Shown: positions 8,454 to 17,193, counted from the stretch's first letter. The stretch is 64,000 bases of DNA from VRUE01 sp963822295 (GCA_963822295.1 CAWGHD010000002.1:558001-622000); one strand, 5' to 3'. Notes: generated by a model not told the origin, from the sequence alone. Numbers and translations: made by a program.

Positions 8454-10448
8454 GTGCCCGAGTTCAAGCTCAACCCCGCCTACACGCCGACCGCCGACCA
8501 GCCGAAGGCGATCGCCGGCCTGGCCGAGGGGCTCGGCGCCGGGGAGAAGTTCCAGACCCTGCTCGGGGCGACCGGCACCGGCAAGACCTTCACGATGGCG
8601 GCGACGATCGCCGAGGTCCAGCGCCCGACGCTGGTGATCGCCCACAACAAGACGCTGGCCGCGCAGCTCTGCAACGAGTTCCGCGAGTTCTTCCCCGAGA
8701 ACGCGGTCGAGTACTTCGTCTCCTACTACGACTACTACCAGCCGGAGGCCTACGTCCCGGCCCAGGACCTCTACATCGAGAAGGACTCCTCGATCAACGA
8801 CGAGATCGACCGTCTGCGCCACGCGGCGACCGCGGCGCTCTTCGCTCGCCGCGACGTGATCATCGTCGCCTCGGTCTCCTGCATCTACGGGATCGGCTCG
8901 CCTCAGGTCTACAACGAAAAAATGCAGCTCTTCAAGGTCGGCGAGGAGATCGACCGCGACGAGGTCCTGCGCAAGCTGGTCAAGATCCAGTACCAGCGCA
9001 ACGACTCGGTCCTCGGTCGCGGCACCTTTCGGGTGCGCGGCGAGGTGTTGGAGATCATGCCCTCCTACGCCGAGTCGGCCTACCGGATCGCGCTCTTCGG
9101 CGACGAGATCGAGGGGATCCAGCACTTCGACCCGCTGACCGGCGAGGTCCTCGACGAGATCGACCACGTCTCGGTCTGGCCCGCGTCCCACTATGTGACC
9201 AAGGACGAGACGGTCGAGCGTGCGGTCGAGGAGATCCGCTCCGAACTGAACACGCGCACCGAGGAGCTCGAGGCCGAGGGCAAGCAGCTCGAGGCGCACC
9301 GGCTGCGCCAGCGCACCGCCTACGACCTGGAGATGATCAAGGAGCTCGGCTTCACCTCGGGGATCGAGAACTACTCGCGGATCCTCGACGGGCGGCCGCC
9401 GGGCAGCCCGCCGCACACGTTGATCGACTACTTCCCCGACGACTTCGTCGTCTTCACCGACGAGTCCCACCAGACGATCCCCCAGATCGGGGGCATGTAC
9501 GAGGGCGACAGGTCGCGCAAGTCGACCCTGATCGACTACGGCTTTCGCCTGCCTTCGGCGATCGACAACCGGCCGCTCAAGTTCGACGAGTTCCTCGACC
9601 GGGTGCCGCGGCTGATCATGGTCTCGGCGACGCCGGGGCCCTTCGAGCGGGCCGAGTCGAGTCGCACCGTCGAGCAGATCGTGCGCCCGACCGGGATCGT
9701 CGACCCGGCGATCGAGGTGCGGGAGACGAAGAACCAGATCGACGACCTGATGAACGAGATCAAGGCCCGCTCGGAGAGCGGCGACCGCACCCTGGTGACG
9801 ACGCTGACCAAGAAGATGGCCGAGGACCTGACCAACTACCTGCTCGAGTACGGGGTCAAGGTCCGCTACCTGCACTCGGAGGTCGACACGCTCGAACGGA
9901 TCCAGATCATCCGCGACCTGCGGCTCGGCGAGTACGACGTCCTGGTCGGGGTCAACCTCCTGCGCGAGGGCCTCGACCTGCCCGAGGTCTCCCTGGTCGC
10001 GATCCTCGACGCCGACAAGGAGGGCTTCCTGCGCGGCGAGACCAGCCTCGTGCAGACGATCGGCCGCGCCGCCCGCAACGTCGAGGGCAGGGTCCTGATG
10101 TACGCGGACAGGGAAACCGACGCGATGCGTGCCGCGATGCGGGAGACCGACCGCCGCCGCGCGATCCAGCTCGCCTACAACGAGGAGCACGGAATCACCC
10201 CGGCGACCGTGCGCAAGGGCATCTCCGAGATGTCCGAGTTCCTCGCGATGGAGGACCGCGCCCCGCGCCGCCGCCGCCGCGGGCGCACCGAAGCCGAGAG
10301 CCCCGAGGAGCTCGAGAGGACGATCGTCACGCTCGAGGAGGAGATGCTCGCCGCCGCCGACGACCTCCGCTTCGAGGAGGCGGCGCGCCTCCGCGACGAG
10401 CTCAAAGAGCTGCGCCGCGACCTCGACGGGATGCGCGCCGGCACGTAG
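8454..10448 (+). CDS. uvrB: Excinuclease ABC subunit B
   Basis: Helicase-like damage-verification subunit of nucleotide excision repair; forms the UvrB-DNA complex after loading by UvrA and recruits UvrC. With the GTG start (PEFKLN N-terminus) it is 664 residues, the normal size. Visible are the Walker A GATGTGKT, the beta-hairpin region YYDYYQPEAYVP, the FTDESH motif, SATPGPFE, and a C-terminal UVR coiled coil (ELERTIVTLEEEM...FEEAARLRDEL) for UvrC. In-frame ATGs at 8364 and 8427 would overlap the divergent gene. A TATCTT box at 8439-8444 lies 9 nt before the GTG. I found no LexA box here, unlike uvrA. Confidence 0.96.
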   Translation: MPEFKLNPAYTPTADQPKAIAGLAEGLGAGEKFQTLLGATGTGKTFTMAATIAEVQRPTLVIAHNKTLAAQLCNEFREFFPENAVEYFVSYYDYYQPEAYVPAQDLYIEKDSSINDEIDRLRHAATAALFARRDVIIVASVSCIYGIGSPQVYNEKMQLFKVGEEIDRDEVLRKLVKIQYQRNDSVLGRGTFRVRGEVLEIMPSYAESAYRIALFGDEIEGIQHFDPLTGEVLDEIDHVSVWPASHYVTKDETVERAVEEIRSELNTRTEELEAEGKQLEAHRLRQRTAYDLEMIKELGFTSGIENYSRILDGRPPGSPPHTLIDYFPDDFVVFTDESHQTIPQIGGMYEGDRSRKSTLIDYGFRLPSAIDNRPLKFDEFLDRVPRLIMVSATPGPFERAESSRTVEQIVRPTGIVDPAIEVRETKNQIDDLMNEIKARSESGDRTLVTTLTKKMAEDLTNYLLEYGVKVRYLHSEVDTLERIQIIRDLRLGEYDVLVGVNLLREGLDLPEVSLVAILDADKEGFLRGETSLVQTIGRAARNVEGRVLMYADRETDAMRAAMRETDRRRAIQLAYNEEHGITPATVRKGISEMSEFLAMEDRAPRRRRRGRTEAESPEELERTIVTLEEEMLAAADDLRFEEAARLRDELKELRRDLDGMRAGT

Positions 10449-10452
10449 AGCC

Positions 10453-10501
10453 AAATCGCATCAAGTTCGCCATGCGATGCCTGGCGAACTTGATGCGATT
10501 T
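10453..10501. terminator. 19-bp perfect hairpin between convergent uvrB and luxR genes
   Basis: Arms AAATCGCATCAAGTTCGCC (10453-10471) and its exact complement (10483-10501) flank an 11-nt loop. It begins 4 nt after the uvrB stop, and the right arm contains the stop codon of the opposite-strand regulator. A-rich and T-rich ends make it usable as a bidirectional Rho-independent terminator. It is far less GC-rich than its surroundings. Confidence 0.75.
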
Positions 10502-11147
10502 AAGTTTGGTCGAGGAAGCGCAGCACGGCCAGCACGCGGCGGTGGTCGTCGCTGGAGGTCGGCAGGTCGAGCTTGGAGAAGATTCCTGTCACGTGCTTCT
10601 CGACGGCGCGGTCGGTGACGACCAGCTCGGAGGCGATCGCCGCGTTCGAGCGACCCTCGGCCATCAGCCCCAGGACCTCGCGCTCACGCGGAGTCAGCTC
10701 CTCGAGGGGGTCGTCGCGACGGGCGCGGCCGAGCATCTGCGAGACGACCTCGGGGTCGAGCGCCGAGCCACCGCCGCCGACCCGGCGCACCGCGTCGGCC
10801 AGGGCCTCGACGTCGGCGACGCGGTCCTTGAGCAGGTAGCCGAGGCCCTCGGCGCTCTCCGCCAGCAGCTCGCGGGCGTAGGCGACCTCGACGTATTGGG
10901 AGAGGACGAGCACGCCGACCTCGGGAAGCTCGGCGCGGATCTCGCGGGCGGCGACCAGGCCCTCGTCGGTGTGGGTCGGCGGCATCCGCACGTCGACGAC
11001 CGCGACATCGGGCTTGTGGGCCCGCACCTTGCGCAGCAGCTCCTCGCCGTCGCCGGCCTGGCCGACGACCTCCAGCCCGGCCTCCTCGAGCAGGCGCACG
11101 ACCCCCTCGCGCAACAGGGTCGAGTCGTCGGCGACGACTACGCGCAA
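10500..11147 (-). CDS. NarL/FixJ-type response regulator (LuxR HTH)
   Basis: Two-component response regulator, 215 residues. Receiver domain at 1-120 with acidic pocket D7/D8, phospho-acceptor D52 and K107; LuxR-type HTH at about 148-212 (ELTPREREVLGLMAEGRSNAAIA). The start overlaps the stop of the upstream histidine kinase by 10 nt, so kinase and regulator are translationally coupled and almost certainly partners. The operon reads receiver protein, kinase, then this regulator, and lies divergent from an MMPL transporter that is a plausible target. Confidence 0.93.
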   Translation of the reverse strand: MRVVVADDSTLLREGVVRLLEEAGLEVVGQAGDGEELLRKVRAHKPDVAVVDVRMPPTHTDEGLVAAREIRAELPEVGVLVLSQYVEVAYARELLAESAEGLGYLLKDRVADVEALADAVRRVGGGGSALDPEVVSQMLGRARRDDPLEELTPREREVLGLMAEGRSNAAIASELVVTDRAVEKHVTGIFSKLDLPTSSDDHRRVLAVLRFLDQT

Positions 11148-12619
11148 GGGATCCTCGCCAGCACCGTCGTTCCCCTGCCGGCGGGGCTCTCGACCGCGAG
11201 CCGGCCTTCGAGCGCCGCGACCCGGTCTTCGAGCCCACGCAGACCCGTCCCCGCCGCCGGATCGGCGCCGCCGACTCCGTCGTCACGGACCTCGACTTCG
11301 ACCGCTCCGTTCGCGCGGGTGACGCGGACGGTTGCCGCCTCGGCGCCCGCGTAGCGGGCGACGTTGGTCAGCGCCTCGGCGATCACGAAGTAGGTCGCCG
11401 ACTCGACCGCTTCCGGCAGGCGTTGGGGCGGTGTCTCGAGGATCTGGACCGGGACGGGCGAGCGGTCGGCGAGGCCGCTGAGCGCCGCCTCCAGCCCGCG
11501 GTCGCTGAGCACGGCGGGGTGGATCCCGCGGGCCAGCTCGCGCAGCTCTCCGGTCGCCTGGCTCAGCTCCTCCATCGCCTCGTCGAGCAGCTCCGCCGCG
11601 CCCTCGGGGTCCGACTCCATCTTCCCGCGCACCAGCCGCAGGCTCATCGTCAGCGCGACCAACCGCTGCTGGGCGCCGTCGTGGAGGTCGCGCTCGACCC
11701 GGCGCCGCTCTTCGTAGCCTGCCTCGACGATCCGCGTCCGTGAGGCGCGCAGCTCGGCGACCTTCGCCTCCAGCTCCGCGTTCAGCTGCCGGTTCTCGGC
11801 GGTCAGCGCAGTGCGAATCTCCTCGTCACGTCCGATCCGCAGGCGCAGCAGGCCGACCAGGAAGGCGAAGGGCAGGCTGCTGAAGGCCAACACACCGGCG
11901 ATGAAGGCGACGGTCACCGTCGCTTCCGGCAGCCCTGACTGGTCGAGGACGAGCTGCACGAAGAGGAAGGCGAAGGCGACCGCGCCGGTCAGCAGCACCG
12001 GGCTGAGAACCCGCCGGTCGCGCCGATCGCTCCCCCTCCAGCGCAGGAAGAGGTAGACGATCGTCGCCGCCACCGCGGGGATCGCGATCAGAACCTGGAT
12101 CGTGTCGAAGGCATCGCTGAGCCCCGGGTGGCCCGAGATCAGGATCGGGCTTTCGGGGCAGCCCTGGCAGCCGTCCTCCTTGGTCGGGTCGGTGAACACC
12201 ATCCAGGCGAGCTGGAGGATTGTCGTGTCGATGTATGCGAGGGCGATCAGGCCTCGCTGGAAACCGGTTTCGATGCGGCCCGTGGGGAAGGTGACCAGGA
12301 GCTGGATCAGGATCGCGTAGGGGAGCGCGGAGCCCAGGATCCCGAGGACGAAGATGACGCTGTCGTCCGATGCCTGCAGGCCCTGCAGGAACCAGGTGAA
12401 CCCAATCGCCGTCATCAGCGGCCCGATCGGACTGGCGGGGCGCTGGTACCAGGCGAACAGGCCGGTTCCGGAGAAGCCCCAGCCTGCCAGGAGGATCAGC
12501 GCCACGACCAGGCCGCGAGCGCTCTGACGGTCGCTGGTCAGGATCAGCGCCGCCGAGGCGACGCCGAGCACGAAGGCGGCGATCGCGAGGGCGATCAGGG
12601 CGCGACGCAGGCTGGTCAT
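11138..12619 (-). CDS. Membrane sensor histidine kinase (HisKA_3/HATPase)
   Basis: NarL-group sensor kinase, 493 residues. The first about 270 residues hold several hydrophobic helices (integral membrane sensor, no large periplasmic domain). A coiled coil (about 275-305) leads to the HisKA_3 dimerisation helix with the phospho-acceptor in RDLHDGAQQRL, then the HATPase with EALTNVARYA (N box) and DDGVGG plus GTGLRGLEDRV (G boxes). It lies between a receiver-only protein (26 nt upstream) and the LuxR regulator (overlap 10 nt). The signal is unknown. Confidence 0.93.
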   Translation of the reverse strand: MTSLRRALIALAIAAFVLGVASAALILTSDRQSARGLVVALILLAGWGFSGTGLFAWYQRPASPIGPLMTAIGFTWFLQGLQASDDSVIFVLGILGSALPYAILIQLLVTFPTGRIETGFQRGLIALAYIDTTILQLAWMVFTDPTKEDGCQGCPESPILISGHPGLSDAFDTIQVLIAIPAVAATIVYLFLRWRGSDRRDRRVLSPVLLTGAVAFAFLFVQLVLDQSGLPEATVTVAFIAGVLAFSSLPFAFLVGLLRLRIGRDEEIRTALTAENRQLNAELEAKVAELRASRTRIVEAGYEERRRVERDLHDGAQQRLVALTMSLRLVRGKMESDPEGAAELLDEAMEELSQATGELRELARGIHPAVLSDRGLEAALSGLADRSPVPVQILETPPQRLPEAVESATYFVIAEALTNVARYAGAEAATVRVTRANGAVEVEVRDDGVGGADPAAGTGLRGLEDRVAALEGRLAVESPAGRGTTVLARIPCA

Positions 12620-12644
12620 GCGCGAGGGCCCCGTCGCCTGCCGT

Positions 12645-12998
12645 TCATCCGATCAGGGCCGCGATCGCCTCGCCGCTGAGCTCGCCCTTTGTGACGAAGC
12701 CGCGGGCAGGGCTGGCGGCGATCTCCGTGCCGAAGTCCGAGCTCTCCCGGGTCGAGGTGAGGACGATCGCCGAGCGCCCGCCGGCGGCGCGCAGGCGGGC
12801 GGCGACCTCGAATCCGTCGAGGTCGGGCAGTTGCACGTCGAGCAGGACGAGGTCGGGGTCGAGCCGGCGCACGGCCTCGAGCGCCGCCGCGCCGTCCTCC
12901 GCCTCGCCGACGACGTCGTAGCCGTCGGCCTCGAGCATCCGCCTCGCGCTGAGCCGGAAGCTCGGGTGGTCGTCGACGATCAGCACGGAGGTGGGCAT
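12645..12998 (-). CDS. Single-domain response regulator (receiver only)
   Basis: 117-residue CheY-like receiver with D9/D10, phospho-acceptor D54 (LLDVQLPDLDG), T81 and K104, and no output domain. First gene of the receiver-kinase-LuxR operon, so it may compete for phosphate with the LuxR regulator or act through protein contact. An alternative ATG six codons upstream exists at 13016. The divergent MMPL gene begins about 160 nt away. Confidence 0.88.
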   Translation of the reverse strand: MPTSVLIVDDHPSFRLSARRMLEADGYDVVGEAEDGAAALEAVRRLDPDLVLLDVQLPDLDGFEVAARLRAAGGRSAIVLTSTRESSDFGTEIAASPARGFVTKGELSGEAIAALIG

Positions 12999-13157
12999 GG
13001 CTCGATTCTCCTGCATCGGAGGGGGTTCGGGGGTACGGCTAACCCCACCCTCGCCGGCGGCAGGCCGCACCGCGAGACGCCTGCCAGCCCCATTTGAACG
13101 GGGTCCCTGCGCTGGGAGCCTGGGCCGATCGCATCCAACCCCTCCGAAAGGAACCCC

Positions 13158-15350
13158 ATGCAAGGCAAGACGAACATCGCAGCCCGCGCCGCCCAGTGGA
13201 GCGCGACCCATCGCAGGACGGCCATCTTCGGCTGGCTTGCCTTCGTGGTCGTCTCGATTGCGATCGGCGGCGCCGTGGGCCAGAAGCAGTTGACCGACGC
13301 CGAAGCGGTCTCCGGCGAGGCCGGCCGGGCCGAGGTCGCTCTCGAAGAGGCCAAGCTGAACTCCAACAGCGAGGTCGTCCTCATACAGAGCGAGGAGCGC
13401 ACGGTCGACGAACCCGCCTTCCGGGCGGCGATCGCGGACACGACGCGCACCCTGGCCGAGGTTCCCGCGGTGAGCGAGGTCAGCTCGCCGGCCTCGGGCG
13501 GCGGCCAGGTGTCGGGTGACCGGCACTCGGCCCTGATCGAATTCCAGCTGCCGAGGGACGAGGAAGTCGCGGAAGCGAAGGTCGACGCGGCACTTGCCGC
13601 GACCGCCGCGGCGCAGCGCCGCCATCCGGAGATGCGGATCGAGCAGTTCGGCGACGCGAGCGCCAACAAGGCCCTCGAAGCCGTCTTCGGGGACGATCTG
13701 AAGAAGGCGGAGACGACGTCGCTTCCGGTCACCCTGATCATCCTCGTCCTCGCCTTCGGGGCCCTGGTCGCCGCCCTGGTGCCGTTGCTGCTCGCCTTCT
13801 CGGCGGTGCTGGCGACGCTCGGGTTGCTGGCGCTGCCGAGCCAGCTGGTGCCGATGGACTCCAACGTCTCGGCCGTGGTGGTCCTGGTCGGGCTGGCGGT
13901 CGGCGTCGACTACTCGCTGTTCTACCTGCGGCGCGAGCGCGCCGAGCGCAGAGCCGGTCGTTCGGAGCAGGCCGCGCTGGCGGCCGCGGCGGCCACCTCG
14001 GGCAGGGCGGTGCTCGTCTCCGGCATGACCGTGATCGCGGCGATGGCCGGGATGCTGCTCAGCGGCGACCCGACCTTCACCTCGTTCGCGGTGGGGACGA
14101 TGACCGTCGTCGCGGTGGCGATGTTCGCCTCGCTCACCGTTCTGCCGGCGGTCCTCTCGAAGCTGGGCGACCGGGTCGAGAAGGGGCGGATCCCGTTCCT
14201 GCGCCGGATCGCCGAGCGCCGGGCGGGCCGTTCGATCTGGACCTCGGTCGTCGACGGGGTCATGCGGCGGCCGGTCGTCGCGCTGGTCGCGTCCGCGGGG
14301 GTGCTGATCGCCCTCGCGATCCCCGCGCTCAGCATGCAGACGGTGGTCAGCGGGGCCGAGGACCTGCCGCGGGACATCCCGGTGGTCCAGACCTACGACC
14401 ATGTGACCGAGGCGTTTCCCGGCGAAGCCGCCGGATCGGACGTCGTGGTCGAGGCCGACGACGTCACCTCGGGCCCGGTTGCCGCGGCGATCGTGGACCT
14501 GAAGCGGCGGGCCGCGACCGACCGGGTCGTCAACGGCCCGGTGACCCAGGAGACGAGTGCCGACGGGACCGTCGCCTCGATCGACATCCCGACGGTCGGC
14601 AGCGGCCCCGACGAGACCGCGACCGCGGCGATGGAGCGGATCCGCGAGCGGATCGTGCCCGCGTCGTTCTCCGGCGTCTCCGGCGCCGAGGTCAACGTCA
14701 CCGGCTGGGCGGCCGAGTCGAAGGACTTCAACGAGATGCTGGCGCAGCGCCTGCCGCTCGTGATCGCCTTCGTCCTCAGCCTCGCCTTCCTGTTGCTGCT
14801 GGTGACCTTCCGCTCGATCGTCGTGCCGATCAAGGCGATCGTCCTCAACCTGCTCTCCGTCGGCGCCGCCTACGGGGTGCTGGTGCTCGTGTTCCAGAAC
14901 GGGTTGGGCGAGTCGCTGCTCGGCTTCGAGTCGAACGGGGGAGTCAGCTCCTGGCTGCCGATGTTCCTGTTCGTGATCCTCTTCGGCCTCTCGATGGACT
15001 ACCACGTGCTGATTCTCAGCCGGGTCCGCGAGGCGGTTGACAGGGGGCTGAGCAGCGACGATGCGGTTCGCGAGGGGATCGCGGCGACGGCGGGGACGGT
15101 GACGAGCGCGGCGGTCGTGATGGTCGCGGTCTTCTCGATCTTCGCCACGCTCAGCATGATCGACATGAAGGAGATGGGCATCGGCCTCGCGGTCGCGGTC
15201 CTGATCGACGCGACGATCGTGCGCGCGGTTCTCCTGCCGGCGGCGATGAAGCTGCTCGGCGACCGCAACTGGTACCTGCCCTCGGCGCTGGGGTGGCTGC
15301 CCCGCGTGAATCACGCCGAGCCGGAGGGAGTCGAGCCGGCGCGGGCGTAG
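13158..15350 (+). CDS. MMPL-family (RND) transporter
   Basis: 730-residue membrane protein of the MMPL family, which exports lipids or hydrophobic compounds by proton motive force. Two repeats, each one helix, a periplasmic domain (about 50-190 and 410-540) and a bundle of five or more helices. The proton-relay type motifs GLAVGVDYSLFYLRRERAE and FGLSMDYHVLILSRVREA are both present. A clear ribosome site (GAAAGGAA, 13147-13154) precedes the ATG. The divergent two-component operon is a likely regulator (inference from position). A strong terminator follows. Confidence 0.9.
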   Translation: MQGKTNIAARAAQWSATHRRTAIFGWLAFVVVSIAIGGAVGQKQLTDAEAVSGEAGRAEVALEEAKLNSNSEVVLIQSEERTVDEPAFRAAIADTTRTLAEVPAVSEVSSPASGGGQVSGDRHSALIEFQLPRDEEVAEAKVDAALAATAAAQRRHPEMRIEQFGDASANKALEAVFGDDLKKAETTSLPVTLIILVLAFGALVAALVPLLLAFSAVLATLGLLALPSQLVPMDSNVSAVVVLVGLAVGVDYSLFYLRRERAERRAGRSEQAALAAAAATSGRAVLVSGMTVIAAMAGMLLSGDPTFTSFAVGTMTVVAVAMFASLTVLPAVLSKLGDRVEKGRIPFLRRIAERRAGRSIWTSVVDGVMRRPVVALVASAGVLIALAIPALSMQTVVSGAEDLPRDIPVVQTYDHVTEAFPGEAAGSDVVVEADDVTSGPVAAAIVDLKRRAATDRVVNGPVTQETSADGTVASIDIPTVGSGPDETATAAMERIRERIVPASFSGVSGAEVNVTGWAAESKDFNEMLAQRLPLVIAFVLSLAFLLLLVTFRSIVVPIKAIVLNLLSVGAAYGVLVLVFQNGLGESLLGFESNGGVSSWLPMFLFVILFGLSMDYHVLILSRVREAVDRGLSSDDAVREGIAATAGTVTSAAVVMVAVFSIFATLSMIDMKEMGIGLAVAVLIDATIVRAVLLPAAMKLLGDRNWYLPSALGWLPRVNHAEPEGVEPARA

Positions 15351-15386
15351 GCGGGGGCGGGCCCGACCCGCTCGAGAAAGGAACAG

Positions 15387-15420
15387 ACGGGCGCCGCGGC
15401 TTCGGCCGCGGCGCCCGTTT
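15387..15420. terminator. Bidirectional hairpin terminator after the MMPL gene
   Basis: A perfect 14-bp GC-rich stem (15387-15400 with 15405-15418) with a TTCG tetraloop, ending in TTT on the plus strand and beginning in an A-containing run on the other. It lies between the convergent MMPL and SnoaL-like genes and can serve both. Confidence 0.85.
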
Positions 15421-15427
15421 GCGTGAG

Positions 15428-15808
15428 CTAGGCGAGCAGCTTCGCCGCCTTGGCGGAGTCGGTGAAGAACTCGCCGCGAACCGTCTTGCCGTCGCCGTCG
15501 TACTTGAGCAGGTGCAGGAACGGCGCCTCGAAGCTGCCGTTGTCGTTGGCCGCCCTCTGGGTCCCCCTGACGACGACGTGGTCGCCGCAGTCGATGAACT
15601 CCTCGGGCTCGACGCTGAACGACGACCAGTAGTTGGGGATCTGGGCGAAGTTGGCCATGATCTGCTCACGACCTTCCGTCACTCCTCCGAGCGGCAGCTC
15701 GTCGGATGTCACCCAGACGGCGTCCTTGGCGAAATCCTCCTGCAGGGCGGCGAGGTCGCCGCGACCGAAGGCGTCATAGGCGGCCCGGGCGGTGTCTACG
15801 TTCGACAT
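15428..15808 (-). CDS. SnoaL-like / NTF2-fold protein
   Basis: 126-residue protein of the SnoaL-like polyketide-cyclase/NTF2 fold: N-terminal helix VDTARAAYDAFGRGDLAALQE, then WVTSDELPLGGVTEGREQI and a VVVRGTQ strand. These proteins form a cone-shaped barrel that binds small hydrophobic ligands; many are of unknown function. The ATG has an excellent ribosome site (AAGGAGGAA) about 3 nt upstream. It stands alone between a terminator and the GST-like gene. Confidence 0.8.
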   Translation of the reverse strand: MSNVDTARAAYDAFGRGDLAALQEDFAKDAVWVTSDELPLGGVTEGREQIMANFAQIPNYWSSFSVEPEEFIDCGDHVVVRGTQRAANDNGSFEAPFLHLLKYDGDGKTVRGEFFTDSAKAAKLLA

Positions 15809-15882
15809 GGGTTCCTCCTTGGTGGGGTTCCCCTGCCGACCCCCCGACCGTACGCCCTCCGGGCCGGATGCGCAACAGCTCG

Positions 15883-16170
15883 TCAGGCGGAGGCGGGGTG
15901 CTGCTTGGCCCAGGCCGCGATCGCCTTCGAGCCGCCGATCCACTCCCCGTCGTCGGTCTCCAGCGCCGGCACCCAGTACCTGCCGGTGTGCTCCTTCACC
16001 CGTTTGCGCGCGGGCGTCTGGATCGCGCCTGGCAGCCCGCCATAGCTGAGCGCATGGCTGACCTCGAAGTCGTGCCCGGCATCGCGGAGCGCGTCGTGGG
16101 CGACGGTGCACACATGCTTGCCCGGCGGCAGCGGCAGGTCCCTCGTCGTCCAGCAGACGTAGAGCTTCAT
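15883..16170 (-). CDS. Glutathione S-transferase N-terminal/glutaredoxin-like protein
   Basis: 95-residue thioredoxin-fold protein resembling the N-terminal domain of glutathione S-transferases: MKLYVCWTT start, a VPALETDDGEWIGGSKAIAAWA segment with the cis-Pro (VPAL) and the (E/G)S-x-AI motif. The usual redox CxxC is absent (CWTT has one Cys). A TAGGCT -10 box (16177-16182) lies 6 nt before the ATG, suggesting a leaderless transcript. Activity is uncertain. Confidence 0.7.
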   Translation of the reverse strand: MKLYVCWTTRDLPLPPGKHVCTVAHDALRDAGHDFEVSHALSYGGLPGAIQTPARKRVKEHTGRYWVPALETDDGEWIGGSKAIAAWAKQHPASA

Positions 16171-16192
16171 AGCCGCAGCCTACCCCGCCCGC

Positions 16193-17152
16193 TCACCCAA
16201 CCCCAGCGACGTTGTCCCCGGTATGCGGGGACAACGTCGTCGAGCTCTGTCTTTCGGTCGCACGCATGTCGAGCAGAGCGCGCACGCGTTGCGCAACCTG
16301 TGCGGGTTCGCGTTCGATTCGTCTCGCGGTTATCCGAACGATCTCTATCCCGACCAGCTTGAGGTCCTCATGACGGAGGCGATCCTCCTCGAACGACTTG
16401 CGGTTGCCGTGACTGGACCATCCGTCGACCTCGACGCCGAATCCGAGCCCCTCCCAGAGCATGTCGATCTCGTATCCGGCGACGAAGAGGTTGGTCGCCG
16501 GTCGAGGCACGCCCGCTCGCCTCAGTGCGTCCAGGAACGCGAGCTCGGCGCGGGAGCGGGTGAAGCCCGGATCGCGATAGATCTCGATCGCCTTGCGTAG
16601 GTTGCGCCGGCCGGGATGTGTCGTGTGGCGCCGGAGGAGCTCGTCGATGGCCACCAGGTCGAGCTGGCGGGTGCGCTCGGCTCGCTCGATCGCCGACTCC
16701 ATTTTCCAGGCCGGCCCGGCTGTGAGATCGAGGAGCGTGCGCGGCACCGAGGTGGCCGGGATGCCGTTGGGGGCCGAGCGGTCCTCCGGGAGGAGCCCGG
16801 TCGCGCGACGGACCCAGATCCCCTTGCGCCGCCTGCCCCCGCTTGACAGCACTTCGGGGACATCGGGCGAGGAAGCCGACAATCCCCAGGCCCAGGCCGC
16901 CGAGCCGTGACTGAGAAGAGCGCCGTCGCCACAGGCGAGGACGGCCGCGAGGCAACGCCCGTGCGGGGTCAGTCGCCGGTGACCTACGGCGTAGACACCG
17001 CGGTGGATCCTCAGGAAGCGATCGGCGCCACTCGCTCTCGAGATTGCGCCCTTGGAGAAGCCGAGAGCGCGGAGCTGGCGGAACGTCACGATTCCATGCT
17101 GTCGCGTGGCAAGAGCGGCCAGCTCGGAGTGCGATCGCATTTCTCCCCGCAT
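16193..17152 (-). CDS. AbiEi-type winged-helix + DUF559 (Vsr-fold nuclease-like) protein, copy 1
   Basis: About 319 residues (315 if the second ATG at 17140 is used). The N-terminal about 60 residues are the winged-helix domain shared with AbiEi-type antitoxins (HGIVTFRQLRALGFSKGAISRA, then LHRGVYAVGH-like LRIHRGVYAVGH). The C-terminal about 110 residues are a DUF559 domain, related to very-short-patch-repair endonucleases: YEIDMLW, GVEVDGWSSHG, EEDRLRHEDL, IVRITARRI, with the acidic residues expected for metal-dependent cleavage. No toxin partner is adjacent. Both ends lie inside inverted copies of a palindromic repeat (16207-16239, 17140-17168), so the start and the last residues are encoded by repeat sequence. 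The function in defence, mobility or regulation is unknown. Confidence 0.75.
   Translation of the reverse strand: MRGEMRSHSELAALATRQHGIVTFRQLRALGFSKGAISRASGADRFLRIHRGVYAVGHRRLTPHGRCLAAVLACGDGALLSHGSAAWAWGLSASSPDVPEVLSSGGRRRKGIWVRRATGLLPEDRSAPNGIPATSVPRTLLDLTAGPAWKMESAIERAERTRQLDLVAIDELLRRHTTHPGRRNLRKAIEIYRDPGFTRSRAELAFLDALRRAGVPRPATNLFVAGYEIDMLWEGLGFGVEVDGWSSHGNRKSFEEDRLRHEDLKLVGIEIVRITARRIEREPAQVAQRVRALLDMRATERQSSTTLSPHTGDNVAGVG
16207..16239. repeat. Palindromic repeat at the 3' end of DUF559 copy 1
   Basis: Perfect 14-bp hairpin CGACGTTGTCCCCG / complement with 5-nt loop GTATG. It lies in the last codons of the gene. Its core TTGTCCCCGGTATGCGGGGA (16212-16231) recurs exactly, inverted, at 17144-17163 across the start codon of the same gene. 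Confidence 0.9.
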
Positions 17153-17168
17153 ACCGGGGACAAAGTCG
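17140..17168. repeat. Inverted copy of the palindromic repeat at the 5' end of DUF559 copy 1
   Basis: Exact 20-nt inverse of the core at 16212-16231, with similarity extending to about 29 nt (three mismatches). It is itself a near-palindrome and contains both candidate start codons' surroundings. It ends 25 nt before the LexA box of uvrA. Confidence 0.9.
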
Positions 17169-17193
17169 GCGAGGTCCCGGGTTCGTCCCGGGG

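Noticed and set aside
7322..10618. Open frame of about 1,100 codons on the plus strand across uvrB
   Set aside because: Arg/Pro/Gly-rich translation in another frame of real genes; uvrB itself explains the region.
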